Positions 20,944 to 29,776 of a stretch of DNA of 64,000 nucleotides are shown piece after piece; position 1 is the first letter of the stretch; each line of letters opens with the position of its first letter. The DNA is from Mycobacterium sp. MFM001 (GTDB taxonomy: Bacteria; Actinomycetota; Actinomycetes; Mycobacteriales; Mycobacteriaceae). The notes under the pieces were generated by a model. That model saw only the letters and a program-made list of their open reading frames with translations. It did not search any database and had not been told where the DNA came from. The DNA is taken from NCBI RefSeq assembly GCF_003402475.1, contig NZ_BFAB01000002.1, forward strand, positions 124,001 through 188,000. Direction: 5' to 3'. The translations under genes and the position numbers were made by a program.

Positions 20944-22521
20944 ATGCGGGCGACGGGCGTCGGGCTGGGCCAGCTGCTGCTGGCGCTGGACGCGACGCTG
21001 GTCAGCCTGCTCGACGCCCCGCGTGGCCTGGATCTGCCGGTGGCCTCGGCGGCGCTGATCGACTCCGACGATGTGCGGCTCGGGGTGGCGCCGGGCGCGG
21101 ACTCGGCCGACGTGTTCTTCCTGCTCGGCGTCAGCGACGACGAGGCGCAGCGGTGGATCGGCACGCAGCCGAGCGCGCCGGTGGCCATCTTCGCCAAAAA
21201 GCCGTCCGACGCGTTGGTGGCCCGCGCCGCCAAGGCCGGGTCAGCGGTAGTGGCCGTCGACCCGCGGGCCCGCTGGGAACGGTTGTACCGCTTGGTCAAC
21301 CACGTCTTCGAACACCACCGGGCCGACCCTCGCTACGACTCCGGCACCGACCTGTTCGGCCTGGCCCAGTCGGTGGCCGACCGCATCCACGGCATGGTCA
21401 GCATCGAGGACGAGCAGTCGCACGTGCTGGCCTACTCGGCGTCCAACGACGAGGCCGACGAGCTGCGGCGGCTCTCGATCCTCGGTCGCGCCGGCCCGCC
21501 CGAGCATCTGGAGTGGATCAGCCGCTGGGGCATCTTCGACGCGCTGCGGGCCGGCGACGAGGTGGTGCACGTCAAAGAGCGCCCGGAGTTGGGCCTGCGG
21601 TCGCGGCTGGCGATCGGCATCCATCAGCCGCCGGTCGACGCGCGGCGTGCTCCGGCGTTCGTCGGGACCATCTGGGTGCAGTGCGGCTCGCGGCCGCTGG
21701 CCGACGACGCCGAGGACGTGTTGCGTGGTGCCGCGGTGCTGGCCGCGCGGATCATGTCGCGGCTGGCGGCCCGGCCCTCCACACACGCGCTGCGAGTCCA
21801 GCAGCTGCTGGGTCTGGCCGACAGGGAACGCCTCGACGTCGGCGACATCGCCCACGACCTGAGCATTGCCGCCGACGGTAACGCCGCGCTGGTCGGCGTC
21901 GACTCCGCCGATCAACACACCCGACTGCCCGACCTGATTGCATTGAGCGCCAGCGCTTTTCGCGCTGACGCCCAGGTCACGTCGAGCGGCTCGCGGACAT
22001 ATGTGCTGCTTCCCCACACCGCCAAGCCCGCGTCGGTGGCATCCTGGGTTCGCGGCACGATCGGCTCCCTGCACACCGAGCTGGGGCTGCGCTTGCGTGC
22101 CGTCATCGCAGCGCCCGTCAACGGACTGGCCGGGGTTGCCGCGGCCCGCGCCGAGGTCGACCGCGTACTGGACAGCGCTGCGCGCCACCCGGATTCGATC
22201 GGTCAGGTCAGCTCGCTGGCCGAGGCGCGCACCACCGTACTGCTCGACGAGATCGTCACGATGGTCGGCGCCGACGAGCGGCTCGTCGACCCGCGGATTC
22301 GCGAGCTGCGTACCCGCGACCCGGCGCTGGCCGAGACGCTGCGGACTTACCTGGACAGTTTCGGTGACGCCGGCGCGGCGGCCCAGCGGCTGCACGTGCA
22401 TCCCAACACGGTGCGCTACCGGGTCCGCCGCATCGAACAGCTGCTGTCGACGTCGCTGGCCGATCCTGATGTGCGGCTGGTGCTTTCGCTGAGCTTGCGG
22501 GCTACCGAGCGCCAAAGCTAA
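20944..22521 (+). CDS. pruC: PucR/CdaR-family regulator of proline catabolism
   Basis: Transcription factor of 525 residues from ATG 20944. An N-terminal PucR-like sensory region and a central segment lead to a C-terminal helix-turn-helix of the HTH_30 type: FGDAGAAAQRLHVHPNTVRYRVRRIEQLL. M. tuberculosis Rv1186c occupies the same place and is described as the proline-responsive activator of pruA and pruB (name PruC from memory). The 82-base space to pruA should hold both promoters. Its stop overlaps the convergent permease stop by 4 bases. Confidence 0.88.
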   Translation: MRATGVGLGQLLLALDATLVSLLDAPRGLDLPVASAALIDSDDVRLGVAPGADSADVFFLLGVSDDEAQRWIGTQPSAPVAIFAKKPSDALVARAAKAGSAVVAVDPRARWERLYRLVNHVFEHHRADPRYDSGTDLFGLAQSVADRIHGMVSIEDEQSHVLAYSASNDEADELRRLSILGRAGPPEHLEWISRWGIFDALRAGDEVVHVKERPELGLRSRLAIGIHQPPVDARRAPAFVGTIWVQCGSRPLADDAEDVLRGAAVLAARIMSRLAARPSTHALRVQQLLGLADRERLDVGDIAHDLSIAADGNAALVGVDSADQHTRLPDLIALSASAFRADAQVTSSGSRTYVLLPHTAKPASVASWVRGTIGSLHTELGLRLRAVIAAPVNGLAGVAAARAEVDRVLDSAARHPDSIGQVSSLAEARTTVLLDEIVTMVGADERLVDPRIRELRTRDPALAETLRTYLDSFGDAGAAAQRLHVHPNTVRYRVRRIEQLLSTSLADPDVRLVLSLSLRATERQS

Positions 22522-23414
22522 ATCGCGTCGACCTTCGCGTCGTGCCCGGCACCGGCCGTCATGGTGGCGGCCTCGCCGCGTGCCAGGCCGACGGTGGCCA
22601 CGATGACCATCACAACTGCCGCCACCAGCAACAGCCACTCCGGGCCGTCGGCCTCCAGCGTCTCCTTGAGCACGATGATCCCCAGCGCCGTGGCCACCAC
22701 CGGCTTCGCCACGGTGATCGTCGGAAGCGAAGCGGTCAGCGCGCCGGCGCGAAACGCCGACTGCTGAAAGATCATCCCGACAACCGCGGCAAGTATCCAG
22801 GCATACAACTCCGGGGTGCGCAGCAAGGCGCCGGCCCCGTGTTCGAGCACATCGACAATCCCCTTGGTCAGCACGGCGAACAGCGCCAACGCCGAACCCG
22901 ACACCGCCGCCAGCAGCACTGCCGCGGCCGGACGATCCGACCAGATCCGCGCGCCCAGCACGCACAACGCCAACGCCGGGCCCATCACCAGGGCCACGAC
23001 AATCCACGTTGCCAGCGAGCCGCGCGATTGGCCCGCCGTCGGATCACCGACGGTGACGAGCAGAGCCAAGGCCCCCGCCAGAAATATCGCCCACATCCAC
23101 TCGCGCCGGGTTATTCGATGACGGGCCACCCGCGCATAAATGGGCAAGGCGAAAAGCAACACGGTCACCTGCAGCGCGGTGACCAGCATGACCGAGCCTT
23201 TGTCGAGGGCGGCGGCAAGCAGGCAGTAACTGGCGACGTCCCCGATACCGCCGAGCCACCACCGGCCGTCGCGCACCAACATCCCGAACAGCGCCAGGTG
23301 GCCGACCGGTTGATCGGTGATCTGCTGCGCGATCCGCTGACGGACCACACTGCCGATCGCGGCGGCCAGCGCGGCGCAGAGCGCAAGAAACCCCGCGATA
23401 TCCGTATTCGACAT
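22518..23414 (-). CDS. DMT/EamA-type membrane transporter
   Basis: Hydrophobic protein of 298 residues with about ten membrane helices arranged as two halves, as in the drug/metabolite transporter superfamily. SVMLVTALQVTVLLFALPIYARVARHRITRREWMW and TASLPTITVAKPVVATALGIIVLKETLE are the conserved helix ends (the latter being the EamA end-of-repeat motif). ATG 23414 has AGGAGG 3-4 bases before it. No substrate can be assigned. A long near-perfect inverted repeat lies directly upstream. The longer open frame continuing to 23906 is a shadow of the SDR gene. Confidence 0.82.
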   Translation of the reverse strand: MSNTDIAGFLALCAALAAAIGSVVRQRIAQQITDQPVGHLALFGMLVRDGRWWLGGIGDVASYCLLAAALDKGSVMLVTALQVTVLLFALPIYARVARHRITRREWMWAIFLAGALALLVTVGDPTAGQSRGSLATWIVVALVMGPALALCVLGARIWSDRPAAAVLLAAVSGSALALFAVLTKGIVDVLEHGAGALLRTPELYAWILAAVVGMIFQQSAFRAGALTASLPTITVAKPVVATALGIIVLKETLEADGPEWLLLVAAVVMVIVATVGLARGEAATMTAGAGHDAKVDAI

Positions 23415-23430
23415 CTGACCTCCTGTTGGT

Positions 23431-23501
23431 CTGTCGCCGAGATTGACGTTGGCGCGAGGTCCACTCGAACTTTCCCACGTTAACGTCGATCTCGGCGACA
23501 G
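23431..23501. repeat. 20-base inverted repeat with 31-base loop
   Basis: The left arm (23431-23450, CTGTCGCCGAGATTGACGTT) and the right arm (23482-23501) are complementary at 19 of 20 positions. The element fills the 98-base gap between the SDR stop and the permease start on the minus strand. It could terminate SDR transcription or attenuate the permease, or be one copy of a dispersed palindromic element. Confidence 0.8.
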
Positions 23502-23512
23502 AGCACCCGACC

Positions 23513-24382
23513 TCAGAGTGGAAACTTGGTATCGGTCAGCTGCTCGGACAGCTCCCACAGCGCGACGGCAGTGCTCGCGCGCTTCGCCGGCCAGTTGCGC
23601 CAGGTCGGCTGGCTCGGGCCATAAAACGCGAACCGCGGGCCGATGTACGTGTCGCCGGGCAGATCCTGCGACACCGCGTACAACGTCTGCCGGGCGCCGA
23701 AGTCGGCATCGGTGGACACCACCCGGTCGACGCCCAGCACGACGGCGTCGCTCACGGTGCGTCCGGACTGGCCTTGCAGGTTGGTGTGCGACCAGCCGGG
23801 GTGGGCGGCCAGCGCGCGCAGCGACGCGCCGGCGGTCTCCAGCCGCCGCTGCAGCTCGCTGGTGAACAGCAGGTTGGCCAGTTTGGACTGGCTGTACGCC
23901 AGCCACCGCGAATACGGCCGGGACTGCCAGTTCAGATCTTTGAGGCTGATGTAGCCGAACATGTGCATCAGCGACGACACGGTCACCACCCGGTCGGTGA
24001 GCTTGGGCAACAGCAGGTTGGTCAGCGCGAAATGACCGAGGTGGTTGGTGCCGATATGGCGCTCGAAGCCGTCGGTGGTCAGCGCGCGGTCGACGGCCAT
24101 GATCCCGGCGTTGTTGACCAGGACGTCGACTGCGTCCACGCCGTCGGCGAATGCGCGCACCGAAGACAGATCCTCCAAGTCGAGTCGACGCACCTCGACG
24201 TCTCCGGTCATGCGCGAAGCGGCGGCCTCGCCCTTGTCGGTGTTGCGCACCGCCAGGATGACGTGGGCACCGACTCGGGCCAGCTCGCGAGCGGTCACCT
24301 CACCCAGCCCGGCGTTGGCGCCGGTGACGATGACGGTGCGTCCGTCGAACGAGGGCAGGTCTGCTGCGGTCCAACCAGGCAT
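23513..24382 (-). CDS. Short-chain dehydrogenase/reductase
   Basis: NAD(P)-dependent oxidoreductase of 289 residues, classical-type with the extended retinol-dehydrogenase-like pattern common in mycobacteria. TVIVTGANAGLGEVTARELARV is the Rossmann TGxxxGxG motif, VLVNNAGIM follows, VVTVSSLMHMFG holds the catalytic Ser and YSQSKLAN the YxxxK pair. AVRNTDKGEAAASRM suggests an arginine after strand 2, typical of NADP preference. Start ATG 24382 gives the usual MPGWTAADLPSF beginning; GTG 24391 is three codons longer. Substrate unknown. Confidence 0.88.
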   Translation of the reverse strand: MPGWTAADLPSFDGRTVIVTGANAGLGEVTARELARVGAHVILAVRNTDKGEAAASRMTGDVEVRRLDLEDLSSVRAFADGVDAVDVLVNNAGIMAVDRALTTDGFERHIGTNHLGHFALTNLLLPKLTDRVVTVSSLMHMFGYISLKDLNWQSRPYSRWLAYSQSKLANLLFTSELQRRLETAGASLRALAAHPGWSHTNLQGQSGRTVSDAVVLGVDRVVSTDADFGARQTLYAVSQDLPGDTYIGPRFAFYGPSQPTWRNWPAKRASTAVALWELSEQLTDTKFPL

Positions 24383-24527
24383 GGCAGACACACTAATGAT
24401 CCCGGCTGAGCGTGGAACCGCGGCGCTGGTCAGGCGATTGGCCGGCGAAAACGACGCCGCAGGTATCGTCCTGGGATGGCGCGCGGATCCGCCTGCGCCC
24501 CAGTCCCTCGCCCCGAGGAGTATTCAT

Positions 24528-25550
24528 TTGGGACGCGACGCACCCGCCCGCATGTACCTAGGCGTCATCGTCAATCCGCGCGCACGCAAGAACATCGCTG
24601 CTCGGACGGATCGCAGCGCAGAGCTGCGTCGCATCGTCGGACGGTGCGGCGAGGTGCACGAAACCGCCTCGATCGAGGAGCTCCGCGAGGTCATCGAGCA
24701 GCTCCACCCGCGGGTCACCCACCTGGTGGGTGACGGCGGCGACGGCGCCCTGCACTGGTTGGTCAACGAGATGCAGCACTGCGTCGACGACCCGGACCGC
24801 TGGCCGGCATTCGTGCCCACCAACGGCGGCAGTGTCAACGCCGTCGCCCGCAAGGCGGGCGTGCGCGGGCGCGCCGACGCGATCGTCCGCAAACTGGCCG
24901 CTGCCGCCGATAAAGATCAGTTCCCACCCGAAATGTGGCTCGACACTTTGGAACTCGACGGCGCAACCGCGGACGGCGCGCCGTTTCACCGGCTGTGCTT
25001 CGGGTTGGCCGCCGGAGGTGTCGGCAACCGGTTCTACGACAAGTACTACGCCAACCCCGACCATGGCCGTGCGGCCGTCGCGCGGGTGATCGGTCGCACC
25101 TTCGGCGACTACATCACCAACAAGATCGCTCCCGGCCACATGGAAAGGGAGAACTGGGCGGCTCACCTGTTCGCGCCGACGCATGCCCGCGTCGTCATCG
25201 ACGGCGAGGAGGTCCCGACCCGGACGCACCGGGTGCTGCACGCCGGCGCGATCGACCTGCGCATCGGCGGACCGTTCCGGCTCTTCCCGAGGGCGTCCGA
25301 ACCGGGCGCACTGCATTTCCAGGCCGGGGAGATCAGGCCGTCGAGCATCGTCGCGCAGCTTCCGGCAGCGCTCACCTACGGCAGGCTGCGCGGCAGTGGG
25401 GTCCGCGATGTCAACGGCCGGGAGATGATTATCGAGGCCGACGACGAGCCGCTGTCCCCGATCATCGACGGCGAGCGCTTCGACGGCATCGTCAGGCTGG
25501 TAGCCCGCGCCGGGCCACGCATCCGCGTCGCGCCGGTAGCGCACGGATAG
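24528..25550 (+). CDS. Diacylglycerol/sphingoid lipid kinase-like protein
   Basis: Protein of 340 residues related to the DAGK catalytic domain family. LGVIVNPRARKN near the N-terminus and HLVGDGGDGALHWLVNEM (GDGGDG nucleotide loop) are the family signatures, followed by PTNGGSVNAVARKAG, the second conserved element. The C-terminal half (RLCFGLAAGGVGNRFYDKYY) contains the Gly-rich beta region. It probably phosphorylates a lipid or polyprenol-like substrate, unknown here. I use the TTG at 24528 because GAGGAG lies 7 bases before it; ATG 24552 (MYLGVIVNP) lacks a ribosome site and is the conservative alternative. It converges on the small gene at 25560. Confidence 0.78.
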   Translation: MGRDAPARMYLGVIVNPRARKNIAARTDRSAELRRIVGRCGEVHETASIEELREVIEQLHPRVTHLVGDGGDGALHWLVNEMQHCVDDPDRWPAFVPTNGGSVNAVARKAGVRGRADAIVRKLAAAADKDQFPPEMWLDTLELDGATADGAPFHRLCFGLAAGGVGNRFYDKYYANPDHGRAAVARVIGRTFGDYITNKIAPGHMERENWAAHLFAPTHARVVIDGEEVPTRTHRVLHAGAIDLRIGGPFRLFPRASEPGALHFQAGEIRPSSIVAQLPAALTYGRLRGSGVRDVNGREMIIEADDEPLSPIIDGERFDGIVRLVARAGPRIRVAPVAHG

Positions 25551-25559
25551 CCGCCCCGT

Positions 25560-25850
25560 TCACCGCCGCGCGTGGATGGTGCGGATGATCTGCGTGGAGA
25601 GCTTGGGGTCGCTCAGCAGTTGGTCGACGAGCGCGACCAGGACCTCTTGTCCGGTGACTCGCGCGAGTCCGAGACGGTCGGCGGCTTCTCGCTGCCAGAT
25701 GTCTAGGGCCCGGTGCTGAGCGGGTGAAAGGTCGACTGTCCGTCGCGTTCTGGCAGTGCGGGTTCGGCCGATGGCGAAGGGTTCGGTCGGCGCCGCCGCG
25801 ACCGCGGGTGTGACCGGTGCGCCGCGCTTGATACGGTCGGCACCGCTCAT
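25560..25850 (-). CDS. Small ribbon-helix-helix-like DNA-binding protein
   Basis: Basic protein of 96 residues. The C-terminal half, RRTVDLSPAQHRALDIWQREAADRLG followed by VTGQEVLVALVDQLLSDPKL, reads as a short strand and two helices of the ribbon-helix-helix type, like the small partition/antitoxin regulators of actinobacterial plasmids. The N-terminal half is low-complexity (Ala, Pro, Arg, Thr). Two identical 12-base repeats lie 21-47 bases upstream of its start and look like its own operator. No ParA or toxin partner is adjacent: the neighbour on the 3' side is the convergent lipid kinase and the 5' side is non-coding. It may be a remnant of a mobile element or an orphan autoregulator. Confidence 0.65.
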   Translation of the reverse strand: MSGADRIKRGAPVTPAVAAAPTEPFAIGRTRTARTRRTVDLSPAQHRALDIWQREAADRLGLARVTGQEVLVALVDQLLSDPKLSTQIIRTIHARR

Positions 25851-25870
25851 CGTGGGCCTCCTTCTGGAAA

Positions 25871-25897
25871 CGTATCTCAGTAGTCCGTATCTCAGTA
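25871..25897 (-). promoter_or_regulatory. Twin 12-base direct repeats before the ribbon-helix-helix gene
   Basis: CGTATCTCAGTA occurs at 25871-25882 and again at 25886-25897, a spacing of 15 bases. The pair lies 21-47 bases upstream of the minus-strand start at 25850, where an RNA polymerase site is expected. Repeated sites on nearly the same helix face are typical of cooperative ribbon-helix-helix binding. Confidence 0.6.
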
Positions 25898-26519
25898 CAT
25901 TATGACTTCTGCAGCGCGGCGGGTACAGAGGCCCAGGACCCCGGGCCCCAGCGGCGCGGATCGCCGCGCCGACTGGCTCGAGTCACGGACCGCGACTGCA
26001 GCCACGCCGTTCCGCGTTGAGTGACGGTGTTTGCTGGGAATGCAGAGCTCTGTCGATATACCGGCCCGAAGCACCTACGGTTGTCGCATGTATTCGGTCT
26101 GTGAGCGTGGCGCTAAAAGGTCGGCGGGCCTGCTACAGAACGAATGAGGTCTCGAAATATCAGCGGTTACGGATTGTCGGGTTTCAGTAGAAGAGTATCG
26201 GCGTATTTACATAGACCGACGCTGTGACCAGGTTGTTTATGAAGTACTGATCCACTGATCACAGTATCCGCGGAATAATTAGCACATTTTCGAGCCGATT
26301 TTCGTGAGCAGAAACACACCGACACGCCGCCTGTAAATGCTGCGCGAATTCCAGAAACCTGGGAGGTTGTTGTGAGTTCAATGTACATCACCATAAAGAC
26401 CTGATTAAGCTTTGCCAGGCGTTGCTTAGCAGCGCTACGATCGGGTGTATCCCAGTGATGAAAACCAGTTCTATTGATTGCAGTTAAGACGAGCCTTGAA
26501 GGGAGAGTGACTCCTCAAG
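25898..26519. other. Intergenic region of about 620 bases, AT-rich in its second half
   Basis: No convincing gene was found. From about 26080 to 26500 the base composition falls well below that of the flanking genes, with runs such as TAATTAGCACATTTTCGAG. Short inverted repeats are seen: TGATC-CACT-GATCA near 26260 and GCGTTGC-TTA-GCAGCGC (26419-26435, one mismatch). A tiny open frame with a strong ribosome site (26372-26404) and GGGAGAG before the FAAL start lie in the last part. The region probably carries the promoter and leader of the downstream operon. It may also be a scar of horizontal transfer. Confidence 0.5.
26372..26404 (+). other. Possible 10-residue leader peptide
   Basis: GTG at 26372 is preceded by GGGAGG at a 5-base spacing and opens the frame VSSMYITIKT before a TGA. 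It ends 115 bases before the FAAL gene. It may be a translated leader or a relic of a lost gene; there is no direct evidence of expression. Confidence 0.25.
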
Positions 26520-29500
26520 ATGGAGACGCTTATCGATTACCTCGAGAAGTGGGAAGCGCAGCAGCCGGACCAGACCCTCTACCGCTTCGTCGACATCGAG
26601 GGCCGTGAGCTCGAGCACTACACCTACCAGAGCTTCGCCGAGCGGACGCGCGAGCTGGCGGCCTACCTCTCCGCAGAGGCCGGCCTGCGGCAGGGCGACC
26701 GGGCGCTGCTGGTCTACCCCCCGGGCCTGGAGATGGTCGCGGCGTTCTACGCCTGCGCGCGCCTCGGAGTGATCGCCGTCCCGGTCAGCCCTCCGCTGCC
26801 GATGTCGTTCGAAGCAGGCCTGGCCAAGCTCGGCTTCATCGCGCGCGACTGCCAGGCCAAGGCCGTGCTGTCGACCAAGCAGCTCGAGTACGACTTCCGC
26901 TCGCTGCTGGGCAACCAGCAAGGCGGACTGCCGTGGGCCGACGTCGCGCAGCTTCCGGACCTGCCCTGGTTCGCGACCGATGCGACGCAGGACTTCGGCG
27001 GCGCATCCGTGACCGACACCCCCGGTCCGGTGCTCTTCCTGCAGTACACCTCCGGCTCCACCAGCGATCCGAAGGGCGTGATCGTCAGCCACGCCAACGT
27101 CATCGCCAACGCCTCGGCGTTCAGCGGCAAGGAAGTCGCGGTCAGCTGGCTGCCGCAGCACCACGACATGGGCCTGATCTCCGCTTACTTGTTCATCGTC
27201 GTGCTCGGCGGGACCACGCACGGAATGTCACCGGCCGACTTCCTGCAGCGGCCGTCGGCCTGGCTGCGGCTGATCAGTGAGGTCCGCGCCACCCACACGC
27301 CCGCGCCGAACTTCGGCCTCGAGTACTGCCTGCGTGAGGACAAGCTCCCCGCCGCCGAGCTGGCCGGCCTCGACCTGAGCAGCCTGGACAGCATCGTCGT
27401 CGGCGCCGAGCCTCTGCGCGACAAGACGTTCGCCCGCTTCCGGGAGCGCTTCGCGCCCTACGGTCTGCGGCCCGACGCGCTGACCGGCGCGTTCGGCCTG
27501 GCCGAGAACACCCTGGGGGTGACGCTCAAGGGCCGACAGACCGTGACCGTGAACAAGCGGGCACTGGAACAGAATGTGGTGCGGATCGAAAAGGCCGTGC
27601 CCGAGAACAACAACCAGACCCCGCTGGTGAGCTCCGGCAAGGCCGTCGCCGGAAACGTGATCCGCGTGGTCGACCCGCAGTCGCGGCAGGACCTGGGCGA
27701 GGGCCGGATCGGCGAGATCTGGGTCGACGGCGCATCCAAAGGCGGCGGCTATTGGCGCCGTCCCGAGCTCAGCGCGGAGACGTTCGAAGCCCGCATCGTC
27801 GGCGACGACGAACACACTTATCTGCGCACCGGCGACCTCGGCTTCCTCTACGAGGACGAGCTGTTCGTCTGCGGCCGGCGCAAAGACCTGATCATCGTCC
27901 GCGGCGTCAACTGCTACCCATCGGACATCGAGTCGGTCGTGGAACGCTCTGCCGCACAGATCCGCGGCGGCTGCGTCGCCGCCTTCTCGGTCGAGCGGGA
28001 CGAGCAGGAGTCGCTGGTCGTGGTCGCCGAGGTGCGCGACAAGGGCGCGCTCCCCGATGCCAAGATGCTGGCCCGGGCCATCCGCAGGCACTGCCACATC
28101 GATCCGCAGACCATCGTGTTCTCACCGCCGCGCAGCATTCCCAAGACCACGTCGGGCAAGATCCGGCGCGCGCACACCCGCCAGCTCTGGCTGGACGGCA
28201 AGCTGCCGGTGCTGGCGAGCCACTCTCATGAGGCACCCGAAGCGCCGGGAGCCGGCGCGGGTCCGCTGGAGCGTTTCCGCTACCTGATCGAGAGCTACGA
28301 CCTGACCGGTCAGGAGGACTGCAGCTTCGCCGATCTGGGCATCGACTCGCTGGCCCTGGCCGAGCTTCACACCGACTTGCAGGCCTTGCTGAGAGAGCAC
28401 GGCGCCGGTGAGCTGGCGAAGGAGGTCAACACGCGGCTGCTTCAGCGGCTGACGGTTGCCGAGTTCTTCCAGATCATGCGGCAGTTCGGAGAGGGGGCCG
28501 AGCTGCCGCTCCAGACCTTGCGGCAGACGCTGGATCAGATTGCCGCCGAGTACGAGGAATACGAGACCCGGCAGATGCGTGCCGACGCGCAACTGCCGCT
28601 GCCGGCCCTGCCGCCGGCGCGCGACGGCGTGCCGACCGACATCCTGCTGACCGGCGCCACCGGGTTCCTCGGGCCGTTCCTGGTCAGCAGCCTGCTGGCG
28701 CAGACGTCCTACACCGTGCACGCCTTGGTGCGCGCCACCGATGCGGCGCACGGCCTGGACCGGATCATCGCGGGGCTGCGGCAGGCCCAGCTGTGGTCCC
28801 CCGGCCTGGAAGCCGAGGTCCGCGCGCGGGTGCGGGTGATCTGCGGCGATCTCGCCGAGCCGCACCTGGGGATCGGTGAGACGGCGTTCCAGCAGCTGGC
28901 CGAGAGCATCGACGCCATCGTGCACAACGGCGCCCTGGTCAACTACGTCCGGACCTACGACGCCCTGCGACCCACCAACGTGGGCGGCACGCACGAGCTG
29001 CTGCGTCTGGCCATGACCGCGCACCGGAAAGCTTTCCACTTGGTTTCCAGCACCTTCATCTATGGCTGGAGCACCATGCCGGTGGTCGGCGAAGATTACG
29101 CGAACGAGGAGATGAGCGGCCTGGACTTCGGCTACTCGCAGTCAAAATGGGTCGCCGAGCAGCTGGTGCTGGCAGCGCAGCGCCAGGGACTGGATGTGCG
29201 AATCTACCGTCCGTCGCTCATCTCCCCGACCAGCGCGGGCTACGGCAGCCAGGACGACATCCTGGTGCGGCTCACCGCGTTCATGATCGAGCACGGTTTG
29301 GCTGTGGACGCCCGCAACCAGATCAGCCTCCTGCCGGCGGACCTGATCGCCGATCACATCGTGTCGCTGATGGGCCTTCCGGCCGAGGCGGGTACGGTCT
29401 TCAACCTGACCGCCGACGACTACTACAACCTCACCCACATCACCCGGCTGTTGTCCGAACGCCACGGCTACCGCTTTGACTACCTGGACATCCCGTCGTT

Positions 29501-29759
29501 CACCGACGAGGTGAACCACCGGTGCACGCCGGGCGATGCGCTCTATCCGCTGGTCGATTTCCTCACCCGTTCGGCCGCCAAGATCCAGGCCATGCGGGAC
29601 AAGCGCTACGACAACAGCCAGTACCGCCAGGCACGCTCGCTGGCCAAGGTCCGTCGCCGCGAGCCGGCGCTGGCCGACACGGTCGACGACCTCGTCGGGT
29701 TCCTGCGTCGCGAGCGTCTGATCACCGAGGCGGAGAGCGAAGCACGATACAGCGCGTAA
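26520..29759 (+). CDS. FAAL-ACP-thioester reductase (carboxylic-acid-reductase-like)
   Basis: Three-domain enzyme of 1079 residues. Residues 1-570 are an AMP-binding domain of the fatty acyl-AMP ligase type: QYTSGSTSDPKG near 175, WLPQHHDMGLI, MSPADFLQRPSAWL and APNFGLEYC are FAAL signatures. A carrier domain follows with phosphopantetheine Ser610 in DLGIDSLALAEL. From about 705 a thioester-reductase domain has LTGATGFLGPF, then NGALVNYVRTYD and GYSQSKWVAEQL with the YxxxK pair near 870. It should load an acyl-AMP onto its own carrier and release it with NADPH as an aldehyde. FadD9-type carboxylic acid reductases have the same order but a different first domain. First gene of a four-gene operon; GGGAGAG precedes the ATG. 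Confidence 0.9.
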   Translation: METLIDYLEKWEAQQPDQTLYRFVDIEGRELEHYTYQSFAERTRELAAYLSAEAGLRQGDRALLVYPPGLEMVAAFYACARLGVIAVPVSPPLPMSFEAGLAKLGFIARDCQAKAVLSTKQLEYDFRSLLGNQQGGLPWADVAQLPDLPWFATDATQDFGGASVTDTPGPVLFLQYTSGSTSDPKGVIVSHANVIANASAFSGKEVAVSWLPQHHDMGLISAYLFIVVLGGTTHGMSPADFLQRPSAWLRLISEVRATHTPAPNFGLEYCLREDKLPAAELAGLDLSSLDSIVVGAEPLRDKTFARFRERFAPYGLRPDALTGAFGLAENTLGVTLKGRQTVTVNKRALEQNVVRIEKAVPENNNQTPLVSSGKAVAGNVIRVVDPQSRQDLGEGRIGEIWVDGASKGGGYWRRPELSAETFEARIVGDDEHTYLRTGDLGFLYEDELFVCGRRKDLIIVRGVNCYPSDIESVVERSAAQIRGGCVAAFSVERDEQESLVVVAEVRDKGALPDAKMLARAIRRHCHIDPQTIVFSPPRSIPKTTSGKIRRAHTRQLWLDGKLPVLASHSHEAPEAPGAGAGPLERFRYLIESYDLTGQEDCSFADLGIDSLALAELHTDLQALLREHGAGELAKEVNTRLLQRLTVAEFFQIMRQFGEGAELPLQTLRQTLDQIAAEYEEYETRQMRADAQLPLPALPPARDGVPTDILLTGATGFLGPFLVSSLLAQTSYTVHALVRATDAAHGLDRIIAGLRQAQLWSPGLEAEVRARVRVICGDLAEPHLGIGETAFQQLAESIDAIVHNGALVNYVRTYDALRPTNVGGTHELLRLAMTAHRKAFHLVSSTFIYGWSTMPVVGEDYANEEMSGLDFGYSQSKWVAEQLVLAAQRQGLDVRIYRPSLISPTSAGYGSQDDILVRLTAFMIEHGLAVDARNQISLLPADLIADHIVSLMGLPAEAGTVFNLTADDYYNLTHITRLLSERHGYRFDYLDIPSFTDEVNHRCTPGDALYPLVDFLTRSAAKIQAMRDKRYDNSQYRQARSLAKVRRREPALADTVDDLVGFLRRERLITEAESEARYSA

Positions 29760-29776
29760 CTAGACTGGAGATTGCG

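Noticed and set aside
23415..23906. Upstream extension of the DMT transporter frame
   Set aside because: Runs through the long inverted repeat and the SDR gene; AGGAGG before 23414 fixes the start.
25871..25897. CRISPR-like repeat array
   Set aside because: Only two 12-base copies with a 3-base gap, and no cas genes.
26167..26394. 75-residue Cys-rich frame on the minus strand of the AT-rich gap
   Set aside because: No ribosome site, no conserved pattern and codon use unlike the genome.
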